Origin: Gammaproteobacteria bacterium
GTDB taxonomy: Bacteria > Pseudomonadota > Gammaproteobacteria > Arenicellales > Arenicellaceae
Length of the DNA: 33,754 nt
Direction: 5' to 3'
NCBI GenBank assembly: GCA_030426005.1
Contig: JAUHZM010000002.1
Coordinates: 1 to 33,754 of the forward strand
How positions within the stretch are numbered: position 1 is the first letter of the stretch; each line of letters begins with the position of its first letter. The notes under the pieces are model-generated. The model was not told the origin of the DNA. It ran no database searches and was given only the letters and a program-made list of their open reading frames with translations. Below are positions 1 to 9,498 of the stretch, piece by piece. The position numbers and the translations under genes are program-made.

Positions 1-2
1 TA

Positions 3-713
3 GAGCGTCTCGACAGCGATGTCGAAGGCTCCAAATCAGCTGCAGAAGCTCTGAAAGCCGAGCAGGCTTTGATTGCCAAAATCGATGATGCATTGGCTAA
101 AGACAATCTGATTCCACCAGCCAAGGGCAATGCTTATCAACTGGTATCTGATGGTTTGAAAGGCAACAAAATTAGTAAGGCGAACTCTGAACCTCGCGTA
201 AAAGAACTCAGCGCCAAATTGTTGAAAATGGCAAATGAGAAGTTTGCTGCTGATGACCTTGAAGAAACCGCGAAGCTCTCCGCACTGGTCAAACGTTTGA
301 ACGTTGACCGTCAAGGCCTTGCCGATCTGACCAAGCGAGTTCAAGCTAAACAGGAAGAAATCGCCAAGGCAGCTGCGGAAAGCGAAAAGCAAGCACCGGC
401 ACCTGTGGTCGAGAAAAAGCCTGAAGCTCCGAAAATCGTACCCGCTAAAGTCATCAGTCGTGCACCACCACGCTATCCAAGCCGCGCCCTTAAAAACGGC
501 CAAGAAGGCTGGGTACAGGTAGCGTTTTACGTGAACACAGATGGTGTACCAGAAGACATTACGATCAAAGCGTCTGAGCCAGGCAGCACTTTCGATTCTG
601 CAGCGGTAAAATCGGTTGAAAAGTGGCGCTTCTCACCTGCGCGCAATCAAACCACTGGTTTGCCAGTACGCAGCACGCAGATCACCACCAAAGTGCAGTT
701 CCGTCTGAACTAA
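3..713 (+). CDS. TonB C-terminal domain protein (energy transducer TonB family), 5' end truncated by window start
   Basis: Frame open from base 3 through 713. C-terminus 'SRAPPRYPSRALKNGQEGWVQVAFYVNTDGVPEDITIKASEPGSTFDSAAVKSVEKWRFSPA' is a classic TonB C-terminal domain; upstream part is a charged helical region. Confidence 0.85.
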   Translation, partial: ERLDSDVEGSKSAAEALKAEQALIAKIDDALAKDNLIPPAKGNAYQLVSDGLKGNKISKANSEPRVKELSAKLLKMANEKFAADDLEETAKLSALVKRLNVDRQGLADLTKRVQAKQEEIAKAAAESEKQAPAPVVEKKPEAPKIVPAKVISRAPPRYPSRALKNGQEGWVQVAFYVNTDGVPEDITIKASEPGSTFDSAAVKSVEKWRFSPARNQTTGLPVRSTQITTKVQFRLN

Positions 714-728
714 TAATCAGGAACCATA

Positions 729-756
729 TTGAGTCCACGTTACTACGTGGACTCAA
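729..756. other. Perfect 12-bp inverted repeat with 4-nt loop in the convergent intergenic spacer
   Basis: TTGAGTCCACGT-TACT-ACGTGGACTCAA; no T-tract on either side. Confidence 0.8.
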
Positions 757-767
757 TACTGACAGCA

Positions 768-2402
768 CTAAGCCTGACGAATTCGGGCAATCAAATCCAA
801 CGTGGAGGCGTCAAAACCCTCCACGTTTTTTTGTACCTCTGACGCCGGTGTCGAAGGATCGAGCATCGGATTAACTTGCTTTGCCAAACGCTTGCCTAAT
901 TCAACACCCATTTGATCATACGAATTGATGTTGACCAGCACACCACCGCAAAACGTACGATGTTCATAGAACGCCAGAAGTGCACCTAAGGTCCGCGGTG
1001 TTAGCTGAGACAGCAACATGGTGGTTGATGGACGCTCCCCAGAAAATATCTTTGCTTGCTTCGTTAAATCTGAAAGCTGCTCTTCACCATGCAATTCGTT
1101 GATCTTATCCAGGTCCTGACCTGCTAATAAAGCTGCCGTTTGCGCTACCCCATTGGCCAACAATTCCTGATGATGCGAATCGAGCTCGTGATCGGCTTTA
1201 GCGACCAGAATAAACTCAGAAGGTATTAGTGACGTACCCTGGTGCAACATCTGAAATACCGAGTGTTGCACGTCGGTTCCAACACCGCCCCAGATAACCG
1301 CCGAAGTTTGCTGATCAACCGGGCTACCATCGACCTGGCGGTCCTTACCATTGCTTTCTGTTTCGAGTTGCTGCAAATAATCAACCAACGAACGTAAGCG
1401 GTGATCGTACGCAAAGATGGCACGCGACTTTGCATGCATAAAATTCGTGTAGTAGTGATCCAACGCCGCGGCGATAAAGCAGACATTGTCGACCGGCTCA
1501 GTTTGATAGAAATGACGGTCCATCTCTGCTGCGCCCGCTAGAAACTCTTCAAACTTTTCAATGCCGAAAACTAATGCGGCAGACAGTGATACCGAAGACC
1601 ATACCGAATAGCGTCCGCCGACCCATTCTGGGAACGACACGATATTAGACTGCGGTATGCCGTATTTAACCGCATTATCAGGATAAGCGGTGACCGCATA
1701 AAAGTTGGCCAAAGGCTGTGTAACGCCTTGCGCTCTAAACCAATCAGAAACTGAATCAATGTTCTGTAAGGTTTCCGCGGTAGTGAATGTCTTCGATACG
1801 CCGATCACCAACGTGCTTTCAACATCACACCTATCAAGCGCATCAACCAACTGATGTCCATCAATATTGCTAATAAAATGAATCTTGATGTCTGGATTAA
1901 CGCCACTCAAAGCTTCTGAGATCAACTGTGGTCCAAGTGCTGAGCCGCCAATGCCAACGTGAATAATATTGCGAATAGGTGTAGCACGTTCTGCCAACTG
2001 TGCTTGGATATCCTGATACTGATTGAGCAATGCGGCCCGTGCTGCCTGTGCTTGAGTCAGCGTCTCCGGACGTACCATTTCGATGCCCTGATTACCGGGG
2101 TCTCGTAACAGCGTGTGCAATACCGAACGCCCCTCAGTGACATTAACTCGTTCCCCGGCAAATAAAGCATGGCGCTTCGTTTGGAATTCTATTTTTGCCG
2201 CGTAATCCGCATAAACTTCAAGCATGCTTTGATCGATATGTGTTTTACTGAAATCAAAATGGATATCAGCGATGTCATACGACGTGTGTGCAACACGGTC
2301 GTGATCTGACTCGAACTTACATTTGATCCCTTTGACGAGATCTTGTTTCGCGTGTTCACTTAGAGTTTGTTTAATAGCTGGAGCAATAGAAGTGCTGGAC
2401 AT
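768..2402 (-). CDS. pgi: Glucose-6-phosphate isomerase
   Basis: Contains 'HVGIGGSALGPQLISEAL', 'VIGVSKTFTTAETLQN', 'VWGGVGTDVQHSVFQMLHQGT' and 'LGALLAFYEHRTFCGGVLVNINSYDQMGVELGK'. Start placed at internal Met (MSSTSIAP), not at the ORF-track start 2510. Confidence 0.95.
   Translation of the reverse strand: MSSTSIAPAIKQTLSEHAKQDLVKGIKCKFESDHDRVAHTSYDIADIHFDFSKTHIDQSMLEVYADYAAKIEFQTKRHALFAGERVNVTEGRSVLHTLLRDPGNQGIEMVRPETLTQAQAARAALLNQYQDIQAQLAERATPIRNIIHVGIGGSALGPQLISEALSGVNPDIKIHFISNIDGHQLVDALDRCDVESTLVIGVSKTFTTAETLQNIDSVSDWFRAQGVTQPLANFYAVTAYPDNAVKYGIPQSNIVSFPEWVGGRYSVWSSVSLSAALVFGIEKFEEFLAGAAEMDRHFYQTEPVDNVCFIAAALDHYYTNFMHAKSRAIFAYDHRLRSLVDYLQQLETESNGKDRQVDGSPVDQQTSAVIWGGVGTDVQHSVFQMLHQGTSLIPSEFILVAKADHELDSHHQELLANGVAQTAALLAGQDLDKINELHGEEQLSDLTKQAKIFSGERPSTTMLLSQLTPRTLGALLAFYEHRTFCGGVLVNINSYDQMGVELGKRLAKQVNPMLDPSTPASEVQKNVEGFDASTLDLIARIRQA
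799..832 (+). terminator. Rho-independent terminator for the + strand TonB-domain gene, embedded in the 3' coding end of pgi
   Basis: AACGTGGAGG-(9 nt)-CCTCCACGTT followed by TTTTT: 10-bp stem plus T-tract. Confidence 0.75.
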
Positions 2403-2526
2403 ACCAAATCCTTGAGACTGTGATGAGCGCAGTTCGCCTAAACGAATTGCGAGGTTTAAAGGGAGCGAACGAGATTGTATTGCATCTCCATCCTTGGAGA
2501 AAGAAAGCAAGCTCGGTTTAACTGAC

Positions 2527-3528
2527 TTATTTAGCCTGCTGCATACTTACAGCGGTATCCAACATTCGATTTGAGAATCCCCACTCGTTGTCATACCACG
2601 CCTGCACTTTAATTAAATTTCCGATGATTCGAGTTTGTTCAATATCGACCACGCAGGAACACCGGTTGTGATTAAAATCGACAGAGACCAAAGGTGCTTC
2701 ACTGATTTCAAACACGTTCTCGCGTCCTACCGCATAGTCTTTGAATATCTGGTTGATCGTTGCAATATCCGCTGATTTCTCCGGCACAAAGGTGAAGTCG
2801 AGTAATGAAACGTTGATAGTTGGAACGCGAATTGCGACTGCGTCTAACTTACCGTCTAACTCAGGGATAACCGCGCCGATTGCCTTCGCAGAACCAGTAC
2901 TAGTCGGGATCATCGAGTAGTTAGCAGCACGACCACGGCGCTTATCTTTGTGATACGAATCGATTAAATTTTGCGTATTAGTATATGCATGCACTGTGTT
3001 CGCCAAACCTTCGCGAATACCAATGGTGTCCTGCATGGCTTTGGCGATTTGCGCCAAGCAATTCGTGGTGCATGAAGCATTTGAGACCAACTTATCGCTC
3101 GCTTTGAGTATGCTCTCGTTCACGCCGTATACCACAGTAACATCAAGCCCCTTACCGGGTGCTGAAACCAGTACTTTCTTGGCGCCTGCGATCAAATGTT
3201 TGCCGGCTAACTCCTTAGTTTTAAAGATGCCCGTGCATTCAAACACAATGTCGATCTCTAAATCCTTCCATGGCAGCTGTCCAGGGTCACGTTGTGAATA
3301 AGCCAACACTTTAGTGCCGTCAATCATTAAAGCCTTTTCGTCAAACTCGATCTGATGATTAAAGCGCCCATGCGTCGTATCGAATTGCAACAAGTGTGCG
3401 TTCGACTCAATCGGCGCTAGATCATTAATGGCTACAACCTTTATTTGCTCCGTCAGGCCACGCTCATACAGCGCGCGCACCACGTTTCGGCCAATACGCC
3501 CAAAGCCATTAATCGCTACTCTCAACAT
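2527..3528 (-). CDS. gap: Type I glyceraldehyde-3-phosphate dehydrogenase family protein
   Basis: N-terminal 'RVAINGFGRIGRNVVRALYE', catalytic 'SNASCTTNCLAQ', C-terminal 'WYDNEWGFSNRMLD'. Epd-like subfamily not excluded. Confidence 0.93.
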   Translation of the reverse strand: MLRVAINGFGRIGRNVVRALYERGLTEQIKVVAINDLAPIESNAHLLQFDTTHGRFNHQIEFDEKALMIDGTKVLAYSQRDPGQLPWKDLEIDIVFECTGIFKTKELAGKHLIAGAKKVLVSAPGKGLDVTVVYGVNESILKASDKLVSNASCTTNCLAQIAKAMQDTIGIREGLANTVHAYTNTQNLIDSYHKDKRRGRAANYSMIPTSTGSAKAIGAVIPELDGKLDAVAIRVPTINVSLLDFTFVPEKSADIATINQIFKDYAVGRENVFEISEAPLVSVDFNHNRCSCVVDIEQTRIIGNLIKVQAWYDNEWGFSNRMLDTAVSMQQAK

Positions 3529-3606
3529 CCTAAGTTCCTCACTTGTTACTTTTTACTGATTCTACAGCACACACCGCATTTAATTGACACAGAGTAAAAC
3601 GCAGGC

Positions 3607-3639
3607 GTAAAAAAAGCACGCAATGCGTGCTTTTTTTAC
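3607..3639. terminator. Bidirectional intrinsic terminator between gap and the TonB-locus end
   Basis: GTAAAAAAAGCACGCA-A-TGCGTGCTTTTTTTAC: essentially perfect palindrome with A/T tracts on both sides. Confidence 0.9.
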
Positions 3640-3667
3640 GAACGGTAGATCCGTGATTACTGGTGGC

Positions 3668-4081
3668 TTAACTGCCTTCCATCATCGAAATCGTCGGCAA
3701 ATCAACGTTTGCAGACTTGATGCCGTCAACCGCTTGGATGATGGTCTTGGTTTGCGCTTTCGGATCAACTCGGACAACCACATTTGACTCAGGGCGCTCT
3801 GCCTTTAATCGTGTAACTGTCGATTTGATAGCGCGATAATCCACCACATTTCGCTCAATCGTAATCTCATTAAGTTTGTTGATTTCAACTACGATTGGTT
3901 TTGGCGCGGTTGGATCAGGCGGCTCATTTGTTTGAGGCGGCTTATTAAGATCCAGACCAGACTCTTTGACAAAACTGGCGGTGACGATAAAGAAGATCAA
4001 CATGATGAACACCACGTCCAACATGGGCGTGATGTCGATATCGGTTTCTTCTTCGTTATTAGCTTTACCTAGACGTTTCAT
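3668..4081 (-). CDS. exbD: ExbD/TolR family biopolymer transport protein (second copy)
   Basis: 'DIDITPMLDVVFIMLIFFIVTASFVKESGLDLNKP' TM segment with conserved Asp, then periplasmic domain. Confidence 0.93.
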   Translation of the reverse strand: MKRLGKANNEEETDIDITPMLDVVFIMLIFFIVTASFVKESGLDLNKPPQTNEPPDPTAPKPIVVEINKLNEITIERNVVDYRAIKSTVTRLKAERPESNVVVRVDPKAQTKTIIQAVDGIKSANVDLPTISMMEGS

Positions 4082-4101
4082 AGTAATTTCCTCTGTAACG
4101 C

Positions 4102-5607
4102 TTAACGTTGACCTTCATACTGCGCAGCAATCAAGCCAGCCGCATGCTCTTCTAGAATGTCTTCTACGCGCTTAGCTCGAGTAGACGCCAACCAATGTGC
4201 GAACACGGTTGGGATTGCAACAACCAGACCTAAAACGGTGGTGACCAGTGCTTGCGAGATACCACCAGCCATGGTCTGCGGATCGCCCGCGCCGTAGAGT
4301 GTAATCGCCTGGAAGGTTTGAATCATACCGGTAACCGTACCTAGCAGACCAAGCAATGGTGCAACCACGGCAATGATCTTGACAAACATAATCCATGCAT
4401 TGAGCTTTGGAGACTCTTTGAGCATTGCTTCACCCAATTTCAACTCCATCGTCTCTGGGTCAGTATCTGGATTGTCTTGGTACACTTTCAATACACGGCC
4501 CAACGGATTGCCGAGTGATGGCTTTTTGAGGTTGCGAGCCTGTTTACGGACACGCCCTTCAACACCCATCAACACCAGAATTCGCAACGCAGCAATAATC
4601 AACGCTAGAACGCCCAGCGCGATGATGATGTAACCAATGATACCGCCTTCATCAACTTTTTCAGTCAGCGTAGGCTTCTGAACTAACGCAGCTAACAGTG
4701 CACCTTTAGTTGGGTCAAGCTTGAATGGCGTTACTCCGCCATTGGCGCTTTGCAGGCTCTGAGAGTAACTAGTAAAGTCACCCGGCATCTTACGTTCGAG
4801 CGCTACAAACCCGAGTCCATCAGCGTATTGCAGAATATCGTCTCCAGCGACGGCGTTAAATACACCGACTCGAGTAACCTGCATTTCACGCTCTTCATAG
4901 ATTGGAATATCTCGGCCTTCGTCGTTTTTAACTCGGTTGCCTTCTTCATCAACCTCATAACCAACGACGTGCTTAACCGGCGCATTGTATTGAACAATTT
5001 TACCTTGCTCAGTCATCTCGTTCTGTAATTGATACCACAGGTCTTCAATCTCTTGAATCGATACAAGGTCGGTCAAACTTGCCATCTTCGCAACCATTTG
5101 ACGCAGATTCTCGGCACGATCTGGGTACTGTGCACTGATCAAGGATGTTTTGTAAGACTCCTGCGCTTCAGAAGCTGACAACTGAATAACGCCAAACAAC
5201 TGTTTCAGATCACCCAACTCTCGGGCTAATTCAGTTTGTAGTTCTTCGATCTTAACTTCGTTTTCTTTGAACTGGCGGTCTAAATCATCACCTATCCGCT
5301 CCTGACGCACACGCTCGTTGCGCATAGCGTTTAAGCGACCCTGCTGCTGACTGCGTTCGGCTTTGAACTGATTCTCACGTGCAGTGTTAGCAGTACGCTC
5401 ACGACTTGCCGCCGTGCGTGTAGCGCTTAAGATACGATCAATATTCAACGCACGGTTCGCATTGCTCTCTTGAGCGTAAGTTGGCATGCCGCTGAACAAC
5501 ATACCCAACACGACACTGAACAAGGCTAATGGCTTGATAATTCTTTTATTCATTGATGCATCATTTCCAACGGATTTAATGGCATTGATCTTATGGATAA
5601 TCGTCAT
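4102..5607 (-). CDS. MotA/TolQ/ExbB proton channel family protein with long N-terminal coiled-coil domain (TtpC-like, second copy)
   Basis: C-terminal 'APLLGLLGTVTGMIQTFQAITLYGAGDPQTMAGGISQALVTTVLGLVVAIPTVFAH'; N-terminal signal sequence and coiled coil. ATG at 5607 preceded by GGAGG. Confidence 0.9.
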   Translation of the reverse strand: MTIIHKINAIKSVGNDASMNKRIIKPLALFSVVLGMLFSGMPTYAQESNANRALNIDRILSATRTAASRERTANTARENQFKAERSQQQGRLNAMRNERVRQERIGDDLDRQFKENEVKIEELQTELARELGDLKQLFGVIQLSASEAQESYKTSLISAQYPDRAENLRQMVAKMASLTDLVSIQEIEDLWYQLQNEMTEQGKIVQYNAPVKHVVGYEVDEEGNRVKNDEGRDIPIYEEREMQVTRVGVFNAVAGDDILQYADGLGFVALERKMPGDFTSYSQSLQSANGGVTPFKLDPTKGALLAALVQKPTLTEKVDEGGIIGYIIIALGVLALIIAALRILVLMGVEGRVRKQARNLKKPSLGNPLGRVLKVYQDNPDTDPETMELKLGEAMLKESPKLNAWIMFVKIIAVVAPLLGLLGTVTGMIQTFQAITLYGAGDPQTMAGGISQALVTTVLGLVVAIPTVFAHWLASTRAKRVEDILEEHAAGLIAAQYEGQR

Positions 5608-5608
5608 G

Positions 5609-6397
5609 TTAGATCGCCTCCGGCGCACGAGTTGGTAACACCATCAAGTCTTTGACTTCTTTACCCTGTGTCATTCGGATCGCATCTGCTATACCGGCAT
5701 TGTGCGACGAATCAAGCTGTTTCCACTGCTTGTCATTGACATCCCAATAGCCTGCTTGTTGACCGTCAGTCGTCAGGTAGTAAAGACCTGAACGCCCAAC
5801 CTGCAGAATATTGACCGCAAGCTTACCACTCGCCAAGTCCAACTCCTCAGCAAAGACGTCAATTGAATTACCGTACGCACTCTCAGTTGAATACGCTTCA
5901 AGAACTTGACGGAAACGCTCTGCAGCCGAGATATTGGCGTTAGTCAGGTAACTTTTAATACGCTTAACACGTTCACGTCGCTCATTAAGCTTAAAAGGAA
6001 TGTCCGCATCGATAAAACGCTCAAGGCCGTCAATCATGCTCAGCATGAGTGGCACAATCTGACGTTCGATTTGAGAGGCATCCTCAATTGAGCGCTCTAG
6101 TTTTTGCATGGCAACTACTTGAGCGTCCAGAGTACGACGCATACGGTCGTTAAACTTCTTTAAAACTTCGACGTTTTTACGTTGTTGATGGTATTGAGCA
6201 ACCGTTTTCTCTGTCTGCTCAGAAATCGCATCAATTCGTTTTTGGGATTCGGCACCAGCTCGCTGGCGGCTTAAACCACTATTTAAAATATCATCGGTTT
6301 TATCTGCCTGGGCAGTGATCGGCATCGCTGCGGTAAGCACAAGCGCCAACCCGACGACACTTCGGTTTATCACTGATTTCAGTACTACTGTACCCAT
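5609..6397 (-). CDS. DUF3450 family periplasmic protein (second copy)
   Basis: Signal peptide, coiled coil, 'LMLSMIDGLERFIDADIPFKLNERRERV' and 'LQVGRSGLYYLTTDGQQAGYWDVNDKQWKQL', as in DUF3450 proteins of TonB2 loci. Confidence 0.88.
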   Translation of the reverse strand: MGTVVLKSVINRSVVGLALVLTAAMPITAQADKTDDILNSGLSRQRAGAESQKRIDAISEQTEKTVAQYHQQRKNVEVLKKFNDRMRRTLDAQVVAMQKLERSIEDASQIERQIVPLMLSMIDGLERFIDADIPFKLNERRERVKRIKSYLTNANISAAERFRQVLEAYSTESAYGNSIDVFAEELDLASGKLAVNILQVGRSGLYYLTTDGQQAGYWDVNDKQWKQLDSSHNAGIADAIRMTQGKEVKDLMVLPTRAPEAI

Positions 6398-6447
6398 ATC
6401 AAACCTCTTAATGAGACCAAACTATTGTTGGTTTTAATTATTAGATC

Positions 6448-6476
6448 GGTCGCTTGTTCATTTTGAGCAAGCGACC
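6448..6476. other. Intercistronic stem-loop between the TPR gene and the second DUF3450 gene
   Basis: GGTCGCTTG ... CAAGCGACC, 9 bp perfect arms with further inner pairing; no strong T-tract. Confidence 0.7.
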
Positions 6477-6484
6477 ATGACGTC

Positions 6485-7840
6485 TTAAGTTACTGGTTCT
6501 ACGCTGGTATCAATTTCTTGAATTGGTGCTTCCAACTCACGAATTCGAACCACTTCAGCTTTCACATAAGCAATCCAGTTACGCGCATCTTTTGAAACCT
6601 GCTCATAGTTGGTCGCACGCTGGAACGTTGCTTCAGCTTCTTTGAACTGCTTCTGCTCAAACTGCGTAAGACCTAAACTGATAAACGCCGCACCCGTATT
6701 CTGTAATCCACCTTTATTGATGGCTTTCTTGAGTGCGCTTTCCGCTTCACGCCAGCGATTCAATTGAATCAGTGACACGCCCAATTGGTTATACAACTTA
6801 CCGTCTTTTGACAGACTGGCTGCTTTTTCCAGTGGCGCAATCGCTTTTTCATATTCACGCGCTGCGAACAAAGACTGGGCATAGATACGGTTATTTTTTA
6901 GATTGTTCTTCAAGGTACCGCTGCTAATCCCTTTTTCCATGATCTGAGCAGCAGAATATGGGTTGTCTTGACTCATATTTAACTGCGCCAAAGCAACAAT
7001 TTCAGACTCTGAACTCAGCAGGTTTTGGTCGTACATGGCTTGATACATAGCCGTCATACGCGCCTGATCATCCAATTCGTTGTAAACACTAGCCATAGAG
7101 AGCAGATAGCTTTTCTTCGGATAGTATTGAACAAGCTGCTTTAGGACCGGCATCATTTTCTTGTAGTCATTCTTCTGACGATAGATCTGACTCAACAATT
7201 GCAACCATCCCTCTTTTGGTACACTGCCGACCGCTTCGTACTTAGAAATACCTTTTTGCACATTTGGCAATGCGGCATCGTAGTTCTTCAGCATGTAGTG
7301 GGCCTGACCAACCAACATGTAAGCATCGGCCGTTGGATCTTGCTGAGTCTTGAACCAGCGCTCAGCGTAGCTCAGCGCTTCACGGTAGTTCTCTTGTGAG
7401 AACAGTACCTGTGCGATTACGTACAACATCTGATTGTAGAATCCGTCCGGAATACCGTCGCGTGTGGCGATAACCTTTTTAAATTCTCTCAATGCACAGT
7501 TCAGATTGTCCTGCTCAAAACAGATGTTGCCACGGTAGTTAGCCACATATGCTTTTTCGATGTTATTCAGGTCTGGCTCAGCTGCGAGCTTATCCAGCAG
7601 TTGTTTTGCTTCGGAGATTTTTTTCTCTTCGAAAGCCAACTGGATCTTCTCGAACGCTTTGACGTTTTTCTGACGGATTGACTCAACACGCTTGGTTTGT
7701 CGTTGTGAGCTCTCTCCTTCTTGCGCTACCGCGGTTTGCACTCCAAAGAAGGAGGCTTCAGCCGCAACGATCAACGACACCATAAAGGTCGCAGATACCG
7801 CGCTTTTCACGATCGGCTTGAGTTTTTCAATAGCTTTCAT
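6485..7840 (-). CDS. Tetratricopeptide repeat protein of the TonB2-type locus
   Basis: Signal peptide and repeated helical TPR-like segments ('YNQLGVSLIQLNRWREAESALKKAI', 'FISLGLTQFEQKQFKEAEATFQRA'). ATG at 7840 with GAGGTG RBS. Confidence 0.88.
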   Translation of the reverse strand: MKAIEKLKPIVKSAVSATFMVSLIVAAEASFFGVQTAVAQEGESSQRQTKRVESIRQKNVKAFEKIQLAFEEKKISEAKQLLDKLAAEPDLNNIEKAYVANYRGNICFEQDNLNCALREFKKVIATRDGIPDGFYNQMLYVIAQVLFSQENYREALSYAERWFKTQQDPTADAYMLVGQAHYMLKNYDAALPNVQKGISKYEAVGSVPKEGWLQLLSQIYRQKNDYKKMMPVLKQLVQYYPKKSYLLSMASVYNELDDQARMTAMYQAMYDQNLLSSESEIVALAQLNMSQDNPYSAAQIMEKGISSGTLKNNLKNNRIYAQSLFAAREYEKAIAPLEKAASLSKDGKLYNQLGVSLIQLNRWREAESALKKAINKGGLQNTGAAFISLGLTQFEQKQFKEAEATFQRATNYEQVSKDARNWIAYVKAEVVRIRELEAPIQEIDTSVEPVT

Positions 7841-7881
7841 AGTTTCACCTCGCTGGGCGATGATTGTCAGGTCGTAGGACC

Positions 7882-8481
7882 TTAACAACCACCTTCCATT
7901 TCAAATTTCACTCGGATTTCGACACCTGGTACATCGACTGGTTTGCCGCCGACTTGACGTGGTTTGTATTTATATTTAAGCGCTGCTTTTTTTGCCGCAC
8001 TCTCAAACATAGATGAGGTACTGGCAATTACTTCCGGATCGCGCACTGTACCACTTGAGGTTACAGTGAAACGCAGATCAACAGAGCCACACAAGCCGCG
8101 CTCAGCCGCGCGTCGAGGGTAGACTGGTGGTGGACGGAAGATTGGTAGGTATTCGCCATCGTTGGAGTTAAACCCTTTTAAATCACGATTGATACCAACT
8201 TTGACTGCACCGAAGGCGAACTCAGAGTTAATATCAATACGATCTGCCACGATTTTGACGTCGGGCGTATCAGGTTGCTCCTGTACTTCGTCAGGGCGCT
8301 TCGGTTTGGCAGTAATGGTCTCCACTGATTCATCCTGCGGATTGTATTTAAAATCCGGCAGTTTGACTTCAGAGGCTTCGTCCAGCGACGGCTCATCCAT
8401 TTTGATGAGCGCATACATACCGATAATCAAACCAAGCGTCACGAGTACGGCGATCAAAAATGATGGTATAGATCTAAGCAT
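7882..8481 (-). CDS. tonB: Energy transducer TonB
   Basis: N-terminal TM, Pro/Lys-rich linker, 'PPPVYPRRAAERGLCGSVDLRFTVTSSGTVRDPEVI...AALKYKYKPRQVGGKPVDVPGVEIRVKFEM'. Confidence 0.93.
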   Translation of the reverse strand: MLRSIPSFLIAVLVTLGLIIGMYALIKMDEPSLDEASEVKLPDFKYNPQDESVETITAKPKRPDEVQEQPDTPDVKIVADRIDINSEFAFGAVKVGINRDLKGFNSNDGEYLPIFRPPPVYPRRAAERGLCGSVDLRFTVTSSGTVRDPEVIASTSSMFESAAKKAALKYKYKPRQVGGKPVDVPGVEIRVKFEMEGGC

Positions 8482-8486
8482 GGTTA

Positions 8487-8891
8487 CTACTCCGATTTGG
8501 TCGAGACGGTTGGTAATGGAATCCCCGCCTCTTTCAGCGCGTCAACCACTTTCATCAAAGTCTCAGCATTGGACTCAATGTCCGCTTGCACGATAACTTC
8601 ACCATCTGGCGTCTCTGCACGCATACGCGCAATATTGGCTTTAATTGCGCGTGGATCAATAACCCGCTTATCCAACCAGATATCGTTATTTTCATCGATA
8701 GCCAATAGGATGGATGCTTTTGGATGCTTAACCGCATTCACAGCTTCCGGCTTAGTGATTGTGGCACCACTTTGCTTAATAAAGCTTGCTGTCACGATGA
8801 AGAAAATCAGCATGATGAAAACGACGTCCAACATCGGCGTAATGTCGATCTTGGCATCTTCTTCCTGTCTGTTTCTTATTCCTCGTCTCAT
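8487..8891 (-). CDS. exbD: ExbD/TolR family biopolymer transport protein (first copy)
   Basis: 'DAKIDITPMLDVVFIMLIFFIVTASFIKQSG' plus ExbD periplasmic domain. Confidence 0.93.
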   Translation of the reverse strand: MRRGIRNRQEEDAKIDITPMLDVVFIMLIFFIVTASFIKQSGATITKPEAVNAVKHPKASILLAIDENNDIWLDKRVIDPRAIKANIARMRAETPDGEVIVQADIESNAETLMKVVDALKEAGIPLPTVSTKSE

Positions 8892-8942
8892 TTACTTTTC
8901 TCCCAGTTTATAGGGTATAAATTCTTGGCTCTTGAACCTGCT

Positions 8943-9473
8943 TTAGTGATCAAGCGTAAGTTTTTCGTTTAGCTTTTCACGTTCTTGATCAGCTTTACGC
9001 TGTAGCCAAAAACTTAAAAACAAGCCCGACAGTGCGGCGACCATTCCGGCCATCGTTGGTACCGTTGCGCGGGATACACCACCAGCCATCGCGCGAGCGT
9101 TACTGGTGCCGTTAATCGCCATAACCTGGAAAACTTCGATCATGCCGGTTACGGTGCCCAGCAGCCCAAATAATGGGGCGAGTGCAACACAGGCTTGAAT
9201 CATCGACAGATTCTCACGCAGTTTGCTACCAACACGGGAAACCAATTCCTCACGCACTTGATGCGCAGCCCATGATTTACGCTCTTTTCGAGATTCCCAC
9301 TCGTCAATCGCAGCTTTCACTGCGTCGCGATGCGGGCCCGAAATATAGAAGATGCGTTCAATAATCATGAACCACATGATAATGAGTAAACCCGCGATCA
9401 AATACAGAACCGGACCACCCAGCTCCATAAAATCTCGAATGTACTCAAATGTGACTAAAATAAACTCTGGCAT
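8943..9473 (-). CDS. exbB: MotA/TolQ/ExbB proton channel family protein (short ExbB)
   Basis: 176 aa; 'LAPLFGLLGTVTGMIEVFQVMAINGTSNARAMAGGVSRATVPTMAGMVAALSGLFLSFWL'. Confidence 0.93.
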   Translation of the reverse strand: MPEFILVTFEYIRDFMELGGPVLYLIAGLLIIMWFMIIERIFYISGPHRDAVKAAIDEWESRKERKSWAAHQVREELVSRVGSKLRENLSMIQACVALAPLFGLLGTVTGMIEVFQVMAINGTSNARAMAGGVSRATVPTMAGMVAALSGLFLSFWLQRKADQEREKLNEKLTLDH

Positions 9474-9498
9474 CTTGAGAAACCTCTGTTTGTACTGA

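Noticed and set aside
36-503. 155-aa minus-strand ORF opposite the TonB-domain gene
   Set aside because: Antisense shadow; the + frame encodes a recognisable TonB domain and the minus product resembles no protein.
8162-8913. Two + strand ORFs (144 and 138 aa) opposite tonB/exbD
   Set aside because: Shadow ORFs of strongly supported minus-strand genes; Ser/Thr-rich antisense translations.
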